Assembly: GCF_039541875.1 (NCBI RefSeq)
Contig: NZ_BAABHB010000013.1
Location: 147,803-211,802 of the forward strand
Direction of reading: 5' to 3'
Origin: Nibrella viscosa
GTDB lineage: Bacteria; Bacteroidota; Bacteroidia; Cytophagales; Spirosomataceae
DNA: 64,000 nt
Positions within the stretch are counted from its first letter, which is position 1; every line of letters begins with the position of its first letter. The notes beneath the pieces are model-generated. The model was not told the origin of the DNA and ran no database searches. It saw only the letters and a program-made list of their open reading frames with translations. Positions 27,129 through 35,994 of the stretch are shown here, one piece after another. The translations under genes and the position numbers were made by a program.

Positions 27129-29336
27129 TTATTGCATTTGAAACAATCCGTTGTCACCAATGACCGGTATGTCTGTTCCGGTGATGGCCGTAGCACAACG
27201 AATCCCTGAAACCACACAAGCTTCGATACAGCCTGCATTGACACCGTTGTCTGTCCAGTCGCCGGTAAAAAATAAATTGCTATACCCTGACTCATCGACC
27301 CGCATCCGGTAGGCAGAGCTTCCTTTCGTAGAGAGGGTGTAGCGTTCCCACGGATCTACGTTGACCCGCCAGTACTGCGCGTTGAAACGTTCCGGACCCA
27401 CTCCCTTCCCAAAATCCAGTAGATCAGTCCATGCAAACTGACCGCCCTGCTCCGAGCCGGGAAATATCCATTTTATGTATTTTTCAAGGTAGTCTAGGGA
27501 GACATCCTTCACAACAGCGTTCATATAATCCGGAAACGTATGCTGACCGGCAGGGGGAATCACAGGCTGTTCGGGAAACGGACCTACCAAATAGGTAATT
27601 TGCTTCGGACCGGTCTCGAGATTCCAGTTTTCCGCTTGCAACAGATGCGACATATCAGCAAATGTGTCAACCGGTTCCCAGAAAGCAGTCATTATGCTGG
27701 ACTTGAATTTCCAGCCCAGCTGTTCGCAGGTTTTGGTAAGCCAGAGTTGGGTGGAGAAGGTTTGATTGGTATTTACGTTTACAATACTGTCCAGCCAGTG
27801 TGGATTTTGCTGAATCAGTTCGGGACATATATGTATGTGCGCGGCAATAGGAATATTCAGGATAATGAGGTCAAAATCGCCGGTGCCTTCTTCCCCCCTT
27901 TTTTTCAGCACTACGTTTCGTTTGCTTTCATCCGCACAACCTGGCCACTCAGACCAGAACGACTCCAGCGACACATTTTTACCCGCTGCGGCTAGCTGTT
28001 GCATGGCTTCGCCTTCTACCAGTTGATCATAAAGCGGAGCAGCAGGCCAGCAGTCTACACCACCTACATTAAAGGTGGGCTGGTAGCCTTCCGGTTCATA
28101 CTCCGGCTTTACAATAGCCTGCCGCTCCAGGATAATCTCCGAGACTGAACCTTTATCTGCCGATAACGTAAGCGCTTTTACTTTATGAAAAAACTCAAAC
28201 CGTACCCCTAGTTTTTTCAGTACGGTATAATAGGGAGAGAATATGGTATCGCCCATACCGGCATTCATTTTCCACAGCCAATGTCCTTTGCTGCCAAACG
28301 CAATACCAAAGCAGATACGCAGGGCGACGCCGGCTTCCAGATCGGGGTACTCCTTAATCCCCTTACGATACGCAAAGCAACTGTCATAGACAGTACGCAC
28401 CCAGAACGAGTTAAGGGTTACATCTGTAGCACCATGACGTTTTAGCCATTCTTTGAAATCTACGTTATTAATTGAATTAAGGCCTTTATGCACTACATGG
28501 TCTTTAATCAACCCTTTTGTAACAGCCAGGCCGACATCGAGCAGGGTAAAGAATTTTTTTGTTTCCCAGTCGTTGGCCATTGCTTCACTAAATTTGGTAT
28601 ACAGCCAATTCGCGAAACTGTCGATAAGCGCGATGATTTGGGGTTTTACAGGGTGATCCGGTTGATAAAAGCTGGAGCTATTCTCAAGAATAAGCCGGTT
28701 AATGGTTCGGATAATCACCCCGGCTGTAAAGTGGAGGGTTTTTTCCTTCAGCCAGTCTACTCCATCTTTAAGGGTTTCCCAGAACGTTTCTAGCGTATTT
28801 TTGTCGATAGATGTGTCTGCGTTTTTTTGGCCGATTGGGTGGTGAAAAAAGAACTCTTCCAGTTTTTGTGCCAGCAATTGCTGGTATTCGGCAAGGGTAA
28901 GAAGTTCTTCATGGCCACCAGGCTCGCCGGGTATGGCGGGCACCGTTATTGGCACTCCCTTCCAGTTATTGCCAATGTTTTCCATGACAACAACATCGTC
29001 TTCCGGAGTAAAGGCTTTATCCCAGGTGTTAAAACGGTGCTCCGGACCCCAGTCGAGGTGCGTGTAGCAATCTTTGAACTGATTAAAGGCATTGCTGTAC
29101 CAGCCAAACCAGGCATGAAGACCGTGTTCCAGGATGCGTTGGTTGTTTTCGGAAGGGTTAACGGAATTCTTTACTTTTTCGCGACCACTAGCCCCTTTGC
29201 CCCCAATGCGCCAACCCATTTGGTAAATAGTAATGTCGTAATTACCGGCAAATTGATCGGCCTTCAAGAGTTCGTATACAGCCGACATAGCACCCATGCC
29301 CCCGCCGAGTACGGCTACTTTCGTTTTGTGCAACAT
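27129..29336 (-). CDS. FAD-dependent amine oxidase/desaturase-like protein (paralogue A)
   Basis: Flavoprotein of 735 residues, paralogue of the next gene. Seen: VAVLGGGMGAMSAVYELL, TIYQMGWRIGGKGASGR, LEHGLHAWFGWYSNAF, a paired mid-region block with LKRHGATDVTLNSFWV also present in the paralogue, and the C-terminal FFTGDWTDNGVNAGCIEACV. These are marks of the FAD/NAD(P)-binding amine oxidase superfamily that includes carotenoid desaturases and hydroxysqualene dehydroxylase. The glycine loop GGGMGAM departs slightly from GxGxxG. No signal peptide. It begins 68 bases after the methyltransferase stop. The pair may act as a heterodimer or on successive steps of one pathway; this is inference from tandem duplication. 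Confidence 0.82.
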   Translation of the reverse strand: MLHKTKVAVLGGGMGAMSAVYELLKADQFAGNYDITIYQMGWRIGGKGASGREKVKNSVNPSENNQRILEHGLHAWFGWYSNAFNQFKDCYTHLDWGPEHRFNTWDKAFTPEDDVVVMENIGNNWKGVPITVPAIPGEPGGHEELLTLAEYQQLLAQKLEEFFFHHPIGQKNADTSIDKNTLETFWETLKDGVDWLKEKTLHFTAGVIIRTINRLILENSSSFYQPDHPVKPQIIALIDSFANWLYTKFSEAMANDWETKKFFTLLDVGLAVTKGLIKDHVVHKGLNSINNVDFKEWLKRHGATDVTLNSFWVRTVYDSCFAYRKGIKEYPDLEAGVALRICFGIAFGSKGHWLWKMNAGMGDTIFSPYYTVLKKLGVRFEFFHKVKALTLSADKGSVSEIILERQAIVKPEYEPEGYQPTFNVGGVDCWPAAPLYDQLVEGEAMQQLAAAGKNVSLESFWSEWPGCADESKRNVVLKKRGEEGTGDFDLIILNIPIAAHIHICPELIQQNPHWLDSIVNVNTNQTFSTQLWLTKTCEQLGWKFKSSIMTAFWEPVDTFADMSHLLQAENWNLETGPKQITYLVGPFPEQPVIPPAGQHTFPDYMNAVVKDVSLDYLEKYIKWIFPGSEQGGQFAWTDLLDFGKGVGPERFNAQYWRVNVDPWERYTLSTKGSSAYRMRVDESGYSNLFFTGDWTDNGVNAGCIEACVVSGIRCATAITGTDIPVIGDNGLFQMQ

Positions 29337-29404
29337 CTTATTTGTTTTGGCTTGTAGTGATTGTTTTAGGCGTAATTGTAGGCTTTGGGGTAATTGATCG
29401 GCCT

Positions 29405-30262
29405 TTATTTATTAGCAATCAGCATGTGGTACGACCATAAACCTGCCTTTAGGCTTTTGTATTGGTAATACGTTGACCAGACATTGGCTTTATGCAGGGC
29501 TGTCCGTTTACCAATAATTCGTAAGGCTCCATCACAGATAATGCCTGGCACAAAACAGTAGTATAGCCGCCTGGCAGAGGGGGCTATATGCGCTGTAATA
29601 TCAACTGACCGGGTATTTGAAAAGCCGCTGTCGACAGCTTTTTGCGTAAAGCGCACAAGGGGTTCAAACGAAGGAACAGCCCAGGAATGAGCCCACTTGT
29701 GCAGCAGTTGACTTTTGGTGACATCCGCTTCAGGATAATTGCTAAAGAAATCGGCAACGATCAGACGTCCTCCTTTTTTCAGTACCCGGTACGCTTCTTT
29801 CAGAAAATCTTTTTTTTCGACAGCGTGGCAAACACTTTCTATCGCCCAGACAACATCAAACGAACAGTCCGGAAAAGGCATATTGGTGTAGTTGGCCACT
29901 GAAAAAGTAACCGCTTCAGAAACGCCGAGTGCCATTGCTTTTTGGCGGGCATGGGCTACCTGCTTAGGGCTGAGGGTAATGCCTTCTACCTGGCAACCAA
30001 ACCGGGATGCCAAAAAGACCGAAGAGCCCCCAACACCACAGCCTGCATCCAGCACCTTATCGCTGGTTTGAATCCCTGCCATTTCGGCGACTTTGGTATT
30101 CATGTTTAGCAGGGCCGATCGAAGGTTAGGCGTAGTTGCATCCCAATAACCATAATGCATACACCCGTGGGTATTCAGGTGCCAGATAATTTCATAATCT
30201 ACCTGGCATTGCTCGTAATAATCAATAATGGTAGTTTCTGTAACGGCAAAAGGTGATTCCAT
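29405..30262 (-). CDS. SAM-dependent class I methyltransferase (sterol/tocopherol/GPP-methyltransferase-like)
   Basis: Methyltransferase of 285 residues. SAM motif I is VLDAGCGVGGSSVFLA; the GITLSPKQVAHAR block and WAIESVCHAVEKKDFLKEAYRVLKKGGRL (split here) resemble sterol 24-C-, tocopherol and geranyl-diphosphate C-methyltransferases, which act on isoprenoid substrates. The N-terminus YYEQCQVDYEIIWHLNTHGCMHYGY has the aromatic pattern of that group. First gene of a four-gene minus-strand unit with two desaturase-like flavoproteins and a large signalling protein. A methylated isoprenoid or lipid product would fit, but no isoprenoid synthase lies in the window, so the substrate must come from elsewhere. 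The ATG start is well placed. Confidence 0.87.
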   Translation of the reverse strand: MESPFAVTETTIIDYYEQCQVDYEIIWHLNTHGCMHYGYWDATTPNLRSALLNMNTKVAEMAGIQTSDKVLDAGCGVGGSSVFLASRFGCQVEGITLSPKQVAHARQKAMALGVSEAVTFSVANYTNMPFPDCSFDVVWAIESVCHAVEKKDFLKEAYRVLKKGGRLIVADFFSNYPEADVTKSQLLHKWAHSWAVPSFEPLVRFTQKAVDSGFSNTRSVDITAHIAPSARRLYYCFVPGIICDGALRIIGKRTALHKANVWSTYYQYKSLKAGLWSYHMLIANK

Positions 30263-30733
30263 TTTTTACGGCTAAGTTTTGCGTTATCATAAAAATATAT
30301 AGTTGGTGTTGGTATTCTGGGAAAACTAAATCGTATTGTATAATAGAAGAAATTTTGGGCGTAGTAAAGACATACCGTTAAGTGCTTAAACTTACTACTT
30401 TTTACCATATGAATAAAAAATCCTTCTAAGCGAATATAAGCAGGAAAGTTACGGTCTCGCTTCGTTTTAATATAGGCACTCAACGATTAAAACCGGCGCT
30501 GTTGGGATACCCTATAAAAAACAAAGCCGGAACCGACGTACTGGTTGATTTTGTGTATTGCTTTGCCTGTCTGATCAGAACCGTTGTCACTGGTTAGGGG
30601 TGAATAGTAGCGTAGATGCCTGTTTTCGCTGATCTCAGGAAAACAGGCATGGGTAATACACACTAAGTACTGGCAACATCAGCCAAACCAATATAGTTAA
30701 GAGCAGAAGGCCTTTACTGGGTTACTCACATTA
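30263..30733. other. Divergent intergenic region between methyltransferase and GH2 genes
   Basis: A+T-rich, no gene supported. It should contain the promoter of the minus-strand methyltransferase unit and that of the plus-strand GH2 gene; the first offers only a near match (TATATTTT on the minus strand near 30291-30298). A perfect inverted repeat at 30616-30650 is listed separately. Confidence 0.5.
30616..30650. repeat. Perfect 12-bp inverted repeat upstream of GH2 gene
   Basis: ATGCCTGTTTTC (30616-30627) and GAAAACAGGCAT (30639-30650), with an 11-base spacer, 84 bases before the GH2 start. No T-run follows, so an operator is more likely than a terminator. Confidence 0.5.
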
Positions 30734-33133
30734 ATGATAATACGTATATCTTGTTTACTCCGGTTGCTGGTATTGCTGAATGGCGTCAGTCAGACGGTAG
30801 CCGGCAGTGTTCCGGCGAAACCGGTTATCAGTCAGGCGCTGAACTTTAACGTCGGCTGGGAGTTTGTCAAAGACATTGATACGACCGTTACCGCCGATTT
30901 CTTTCGCCGGAATGCCGGGCCGGCCAATTCGTGGCGGCTGGTGTCGCTGCCCCATACGGCACAGCCTGAACCGCTGGTTATTACCGGGACTCAATGGCAG
31001 GGTACAGGTTTCTACCGCAAGTTCTTCACCATTTCGGCCGCGGACAAAAATAAACGGCTGGCGATCCATTTTGAAGCGGCCATGCACGAAGCCGATGTAT
31101 ACCTGAACGGCAGGCACCTGCTGAAGCACATCGGCGGCTACCTGCCCTTTGAGGTAGATATCAGCCGGTACGCAACAGCTGGTGCCGAAAACTGTGTGCT
31201 GGTTAGGGTCAACAACCAGGATAATCCGGCCATTCCGCCCGGCAAGCCTATCAGGGATTTAGACTTCAACTACTACAGCGGCCTCTACCGAAATGTTTAC
31301 CTGATTGTTGACGATAAGCTGCATATTCCGGATGCCGTGCAGGCCGGACGGAAAGCCGCCGGCGGAGTGCTGGTTTATTATTCGCGGGTAAGCCCGGCGT
31401 TGGCGATGGTGCATGTACAGACGGAGGTAAAGAACGACCACCCGACGAACTTGTTGACAAAAGTGCGCTTAACACTGTTAGACTCCGCTGGACGGCAGGT
31501 TGGGCTGGTTATTTCCAAAGAAGTTTCGGTACGGCGGGGAGCCTACAGCCGGTTTAGCCAAACGATCAGCGTCAGGAGACCCCGGCTGTGGTCGCCGGCC
31601 GACCCGTACCGGTACCGGCTGCTGGTCGAGGTGTTGCAAAGTGGCCGCGTTGCCGACCGGGAGGAACTGGCGGTGGGCATCCGGACCTTCCGGTTTGCCG
31701 GCGACGGCTTTTACCTGAACGGCGAAAAGCTGAACATCCGGGGTACTAACCGCCATCAGGAGTACCCGTATGTCGGCTACGCGCTGTCTGACAATGCCAA
31801 TTACCGCGATGCCTGGCAGATTAAGAATGCCGGCTTCAATTTTGTGCGCTGTTCGCACTACCCGCCGGCCTCGGCTTTTCTGGATGCCTGCGACGAACTG
31901 GGTCTCCTGGTCATGGACGCCATTCCGGGCTGGCAGTTCTTCGGCGACAGTACCTTTCAGCAAAACAGCCTGGCCGATGTTCGGGGTATGGTGCGCCGGG
32001 ACCGTAACCACCCCTGTATTATCCTCTGGGAAGCCTCGCTGAACGAGTCGGGTATGTCGCCGGAGTACATGGAAAAAGCGCACCAGGCTGTCCATGAAGA
32101 GCTACCGTTCGGCGATGTGTATACCTGCGGCTGGCTGGATTCGGTGTATGATGTGTTCATTCCTGCCCGGCAGCACGCCAAACCGCCCCACTACTGGAAC
32201 AACTACGACAAAAACAAACCCCTGCTGATTGCCGAATACGGCGACTGGGAATACTACGCCCAGAACGCCGGCTTCAACCAGATGGCGTTTAAAAACCTGA
32301 AGGAAGGTGAACGGTCGTCAAGGCAACTGCGGGGTGCCGGCGAAAAACGCATGCTGCAACAGGCGCTTAATTTTCAGGAGGCCCATAACGACAATTTGCG
32401 CGGCCGGGCTGTGGGCGATGCCAACTGGCTGATGTTCGACTACAACCGGGGGTATGCGCCCGACCTGGAAGCCTCTGGTATCGCTGATATTTTCCGGTTG
32501 CCCAAGTTCGCGTTCTACTTCTACCAGAGCCAGTACGGACCCGTGCCCGACCGCCGGGGCTTCGGCAAACCCATGCTTTTGATCGCTAATTACTGGACCC
32601 GTACGTCTCCCAGAGACATAACTGTCTACAGCAACTGCGAGGAGGTTGAACTGTTCCTGAACGAGAAATTTCTCGGCCGGCAGAAACCCGATCAAAACGA
32701 CTGTTCTACTCATCTGGCGCACCCGCCGTTTACGTTTTCGCTCCCCCGCTTTACCGCCGGCGAGCTGAAAGCCGTTGGTTACCTGAACGGTTCTGCTGCG
32801 GTGGAAACAACCGTTCAGACACCGGGCACTCCGCAGGGCCTCCGGCTTACTATAGACCGGCGCGGCCGGGATCTCAGCGCCAACGATGTGGTGTTTGTCT
32901 ATGCGTCGGTTGTTGATGAACGGGGAACGGTGATTCCGGATGCCGCACATTCCGTTATTTTCCGGGTGGAGGGCGACGCCGAACTCGTCGGCCAGAATCC
33001 CATCAGCGTCGAAGCGGGTACGGCCACCATCCTGTTAAAAACCGGAGCAGTTGCCGGTTTAGTAAAAATTACGGCCTATGTAGAGGGGCTGAGAGGAGCC
33101 GAATTAATCAGCCCGGTTACCGCCGGCCGGTAA
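30734..33133 (+). CDS. Glycoside hydrolase family 2 protein (beta-galactosidase-like)
   Basis: Exported retaining glycosidase of 799 residues with a signal peptide (residues 1-~24). Order: GH2 sugar-binding domain (WEFVKDIDTTVTADFFRR onward, with WQGTGFYRKFF), an immunoglobulin-like domain (~220-320), the TIM barrel starting at NIRGTNRHQEYPYVG, with the acid/base Glu 438 in LNESGMS and the probable nucleophile Glu 501 in LLIAEYGDW, then a DUF4982/Big-like C-terminal part (SNCEEVELFLNEKFLGR). Likely cuts beta-galactosides or related glycans in the periplasm or at the surface. Linkage specificity cannot be read from the sequence. It precedes a GntP permease and a sugar-acid kinase on the same strand (125-base gap). 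Confidence 0.92.
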   Translation: MIIRISCLLRLLVLLNGVSQTVAGSVPAKPVISQALNFNVGWEFVKDIDTTVTADFFRRNAGPANSWRLVSLPHTAQPEPLVITGTQWQGTGFYRKFFTISAADKNKRLAIHFEAAMHEADVYLNGRHLLKHIGGYLPFEVDISRYATAGAENCVLVRVNNQDNPAIPPGKPIRDLDFNYYSGLYRNVYLIVDDKLHIPDAVQAGRKAAGGVLVYYSRVSPALAMVHVQTEVKNDHPTNLLTKVRLTLLDSAGRQVGLVISKEVSVRRGAYSRFSQTISVRRPRLWSPADPYRYRLLVEVLQSGRVADREELAVGIRTFRFAGDGFYLNGEKLNIRGTNRHQEYPYVGYALSDNANYRDAWQIKNAGFNFVRCSHYPPASAFLDACDELGLLVMDAIPGWQFFGDSTFQQNSLADVRGMVRRDRNHPCIILWEASLNESGMSPEYMEKAHQAVHEELPFGDVYTCGWLDSVYDVFIPARQHAKPPHYWNNYDKNKPLLIAEYGDWEYYAQNAGFNQMAFKNLKEGERSSRQLRGAGEKRMLQQALNFQEAHNDNLRGRAVGDANWLMFDYNRGYAPDLEASGIADIFRLPKFAFYFYQSQYGPVPDRRGFGKPMLLIANYWTRTSPRDITVYSNCEEVELFLNEKFLGRQKPDQNDCSTHLAHPPFTFSLPRFTAGELKAVGYLNGSAAVETTVQTPGTPQGLRLTIDRRGRDLSANDVVFVYASVVDERGTVIPDAAHSVIFRVEGDAELVGQNPISVEAGTATILLKTGAVAGLVKITAYVEGLRGAELISPVTAGR

Positions 33134-33258
33134 TGGAAAAGCATTATAAGGGTAACCTGACGCGTTCGTCCAGGTCGGCAATCTGTGGGTAAAGTTACTA
33201 CCGTGTCTGCTTTTTGCGTAGTATTGAGGCTATTCTCCTAACCCTAACGTAACCTGAC

Positions 33259-34596
33259 ATGGTAACTGGTTCTTACCTCCTGGTCATTTTTGTGCTGTCG
33301 ATCCTGCTGCTGCTGGTCTCGATTATCCGGTTTAAAATCAATCCGTTCCTGGCCCTGCTCGGCACGGCGCTGATTACCGGCCTGCTCTGCGGCATGCCAC
33401 CCGATACTGTGACCAAACAACTGGCAACGGGTTTTGGGCAGACACTGGGCGGTATCGGTATCGTCATCGGTCTGGGTATTATCTTCGGGGGGATTCTTTC
33501 CGAAAGTCAGGCTACAGAGCAGATTGCCGCTATGCTGCTGCGGACCGTCGGTCGTAAGCAATCGCCCCTGGCCATCAACCTGACGGGGTATTTTGCCTCC
33601 ATCCCGGTCTTTTTCGACGCGGCTTTTGTTATTTTCATGCCCCTGCTGCGCGATTTGTCCCGCGATACCCGCATTCCGCTGGTGACCTACGTCACGGCTA
33701 TGTCGATCGGGTTGCTGACTACGCACTGTCTGGTCATTCCAACACCCGGTCCGCTGGCTGTGATGGGCAATATGGGGCTCGATGCCGGCGCTTTTCTGGG
33801 ACTGGGGATGCTCATTGCCCTACCCGCTGCGCTGGTTGGTGGGCTGGTCATGGGCCGCATCCTGGGCCGGCATATTATTATTGAGAACCTGCCCGATCCC
33901 GTGCCGGAGACGCCCACGGCGGCTGTTGTGGTCGAGCGTCGGGTACCGTCGGGTCAGGTATCGCTGCTGGTGCTGCTGTTCCCGATCCTGCTGATCCTGA
34001 TTGGTAGTATTACCAGCCAGTTTCTGCCGGTGGGCTCGTCGGGCCGGCGGCTAATGGGGTTTATCGGCGATAAAAACGTAGCCATGCTGGCCGGGGTGCT
34101 GGTGGCCTTTACCACCATGCGCCCTTACCTGCGCAAAACGTTCGATCAGCTCATTGTGGAAGGCGCTTCGGCTGCCGGGCTGATTCTGCTGATAACCGGA
34201 GCTGGTGGTTCGTTCGGCAGTATCATCAGCGCATCGGGCATCGGTGACTACCTGGTGCAGTCGCTGACGGGATTCAACCTGTCGCTGGTGGTAATGGGTT
34301 TTGTGCTCACGCTCCTCATCCGGGTTGCGCAGGGCTCGGCCACGGTCTCGCTGGTAACAGCTTCGTCCATTCTGGCCCCGATGGTGGTACCAATGGGGGC
34401 CAATCCGCTGATTGTTGCACTGGCCATCTGCTGCGGGGGTATGTGCTTTTCCCTGCCCAATGATTCCGGCTTCTGGGTCGTTTCCCGCTTTGGTAACCTC
34501 ACCGTTTCTCAAACCTTAAAAGCCCTGACACTGGCCGGCACCGTTGCCGGTCTGACCGGATTGGTGTTGCTCCTGATCCTCGACCTGTTTATCTGA
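33259..34596 (+). CDS. GntP-family permease (gluconate/sugar-acid:H+ symporter)
   Basis: Inner-membrane transporter of 445 residues with about twelve hydrophobic helices. Family features: GLGIIFGGILSESQATEQIA, FFDAAFVIFMPLLRDLSR, TPGPLAVMGNMGLDAG and the C-terminal RVAQGSATVSLVTASSILAP. GntP members carry gluconate, glycerate, threonate-like or other sugar acids with protons. The gene is 31 bases upstream of a four-carbon acid sugar kinase, so threonate, erythronate or another short sugar acid is a reasonable guess for its cargo. The ATG start is the only sensible one, with the first helix following at once. Confidence 0.93.
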   Translation: MVTGSYLLVIFVLSILLLLVSIIRFKINPFLALLGTALITGLLCGMPPDTVTKQLATGFGQTLGGIGIVIGLGIIFGGILSESQATEQIAAMLLRTVGRKQSPLAINLTGYFASIPVFFDAAFVIFMPLLRDLSRDTRIPLVTYVTAMSIGLLTTHCLVIPTPGPLAVMGNMGLDAGAFLGLGMLIALPAALVGGLVMGRILGRHIIIENLPDPVPETPTAAVVVERRVPSGQVSLLVLLFPILLILIGSITSQFLPVGSSGRRLMGFIGDKNVAMLAGVLVAFTTMRPYLRKTFDQLIVEGASAAGLILLITGAGGSFGSIISASGIGDYLVQSLTGFNLSLVVMGFVLTLLIRVAQGSATVSLVTASSILAPMVVPMGANPLIVALAICCGGMCFSLPNDSGFWVVSRFGNLTVSQTLKALTLAGTVAGLTGLVLLLILDLFI

Positions 34597-34627
34597 GCGC
34601 CGGACGGGAACCCCTGTAGCTATACCT

Positions 34628-35962
34628 ATGAACGAAAAACTGATTCTGGTGCTGGACGATGACCCCACCGGCATCCAGACCGTACATGGCCTGACGGTGT
34701 ACATGCGCTGGTCGGCCGAGATTATGCGTCATATCTTTGAAAACGACCGGGTGGCGTACATTCAGACCAACTCCCGGTCGCTTACCGAGGCTGACGCCGT
34801 TGCCACCACCAGAGAGATCATGGAACTGGCGGTAGCTGCCCACCGCGCTACCGGCCGCAACTTTGCCGTGATGAGCCGGTCCGATTCTTCCCTGCGGGGC
34901 CATTTTCCGGCGGAGCCGGCTGCCATCCGGCATGTTTGGGAATCGGCCGGGTTGCCGCCTATTGATGGGCTGGTGTTTTGCCCGTTTCTGGCGGAGGCCG
35001 GTCGGGTCACCATAGATAACCGGCATTATATCCGCCAGGCAGACGGTAGCCTGACGCCGGTCGCCGACACCGAATTTGCCCGTGATGTGGTATTCGGCTA
35101 TCACCATTCGGACCTGACCCGCTATATCGACGAGAAAACGCAGGGTTCTATCCCGGCCGAAAGCGTAGTGTGCATTCCACTGGCGGTGCTGGACAAGAAC
35201 GATAGTTCGGCCGTGATTGAAATCCTCAAAACGGTGCATCACTTCACCCCAGTGGTGGTCAACGCCACTGATTACCGGCATCTGCGTTTGTTTGCAGAAG
35301 CCTTGCGGGCGGTGGAGCAGACCGGCAAGCGGTTTGTGTTCCGTACGGCGGCTTCGCTGGTAAAAGTCTACGGAGACATTACCGACCAGCCCCTCCTGGG
35401 CCGCACCGAGTTGGCTCCCTACCTGCAAAGCGGCTCCGTGCTGACGGTAGTCGGGTCGCATACGAGTCACACCACCCGGCAGCTACAGGCCCTGTTGCGT
35501 CAGGAGTCGGTGGCAGTAGTTGAACTGGATGTGCCTACGCTGCTGGTGGATGAAGAAGAGGCCGGACAGATGGTGCAGGAAGCCGTAGACAAGTGCGAAG
35601 CGGTGATGAAACAGGGAGGTCATCCGTTGCTGATGACCTCCCGGCAACGCGTGAGCGTCGCGGATGCGGCCGGCAACCTGACCCTCTCGCAACGAATTTC
35701 CGGTACCCTATCGGCCATTGTCCGGCGGTTGTCCATCCGCCCCCGCGCTATCATTGCTAAAGGCGGTATCACCTCCAGCGATATAGCCGTACAGGGCCTG
35801 GGCATGCAAAAGGCGTATGTGCTGGGGCAGGTGCGACCCAGTATTCCGGTGGTGCTGGCGCAGGAAGAGAGCCGCTTTCCGAACCTCCCATACGTGATCT
35901 TTCCCGGCAATACCGGCCAGGAAGACGATCTGCTGACCATCTGGAACTTAGTACAGTCGTAA
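34628..35962 (+). CDS. Four-carbon acid sugar kinase family protein (OtnK/DtnK-like)
   Basis: Kinase of 444 residues of the former DUF1537 family, known to phosphorylate threonate, erythronate or oxo-tetronate. The N-terminal domain starts LVLDDDPTGIQTVHGLTV and has RSDSSLRGHFPAE; the C-terminal nucleotide-binding domain shows IIAKGGITSSDIAVQGLGM and VIFPGNTGQEDDL. Cytoplasmic. Usually coded with a PdxA-like dehydrogenase or a class II aldolase (otnC/otnI); neither is present here, which leaves the pathway incomplete within the window. The upstream GntP permease is its likely transporter. The partner substrate is an inference from family and neighbour. Confidence 0.9.
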   Translation: MNEKLILVLDDDPTGIQTVHGLTVYMRWSAEIMRHIFENDRVAYIQTNSRSLTEADAVATTREIMELAVAAHRATGRNFAVMSRSDSSLRGHFPAEPAAIRHVWESAGLPPIDGLVFCPFLAEAGRVTIDNRHYIRQADGSLTPVADTEFARDVVFGYHHSDLTRYIDEKTQGSIPAESVVCIPLAVLDKNDSSAVIEILKTVHHFTPVVVNATDYRHLRLFAEALRAVEQTGKRFVFRTAASLVKVYGDITDQPLLGRTELAPYLQSGSVLTVVGSHTSHTTRQLQALLRQESVAVVELDVPTLLVDEEEAGQMVQEAVDKCEAVMKQGGHPLLMTSRQRVSVADAAGNLTLSQRISGTLSAIVRRLSIRPRAIIAKGGITSSDIAVQGLGMQKAYVLGQVRPSIPVVLAQEESRFPNLPYVIFPGNTGQEDDLLTIWNLVQS

Positions 35963-35994
35963 GCATTATCTCTGCTTTTTTTCGTTACTACCCT

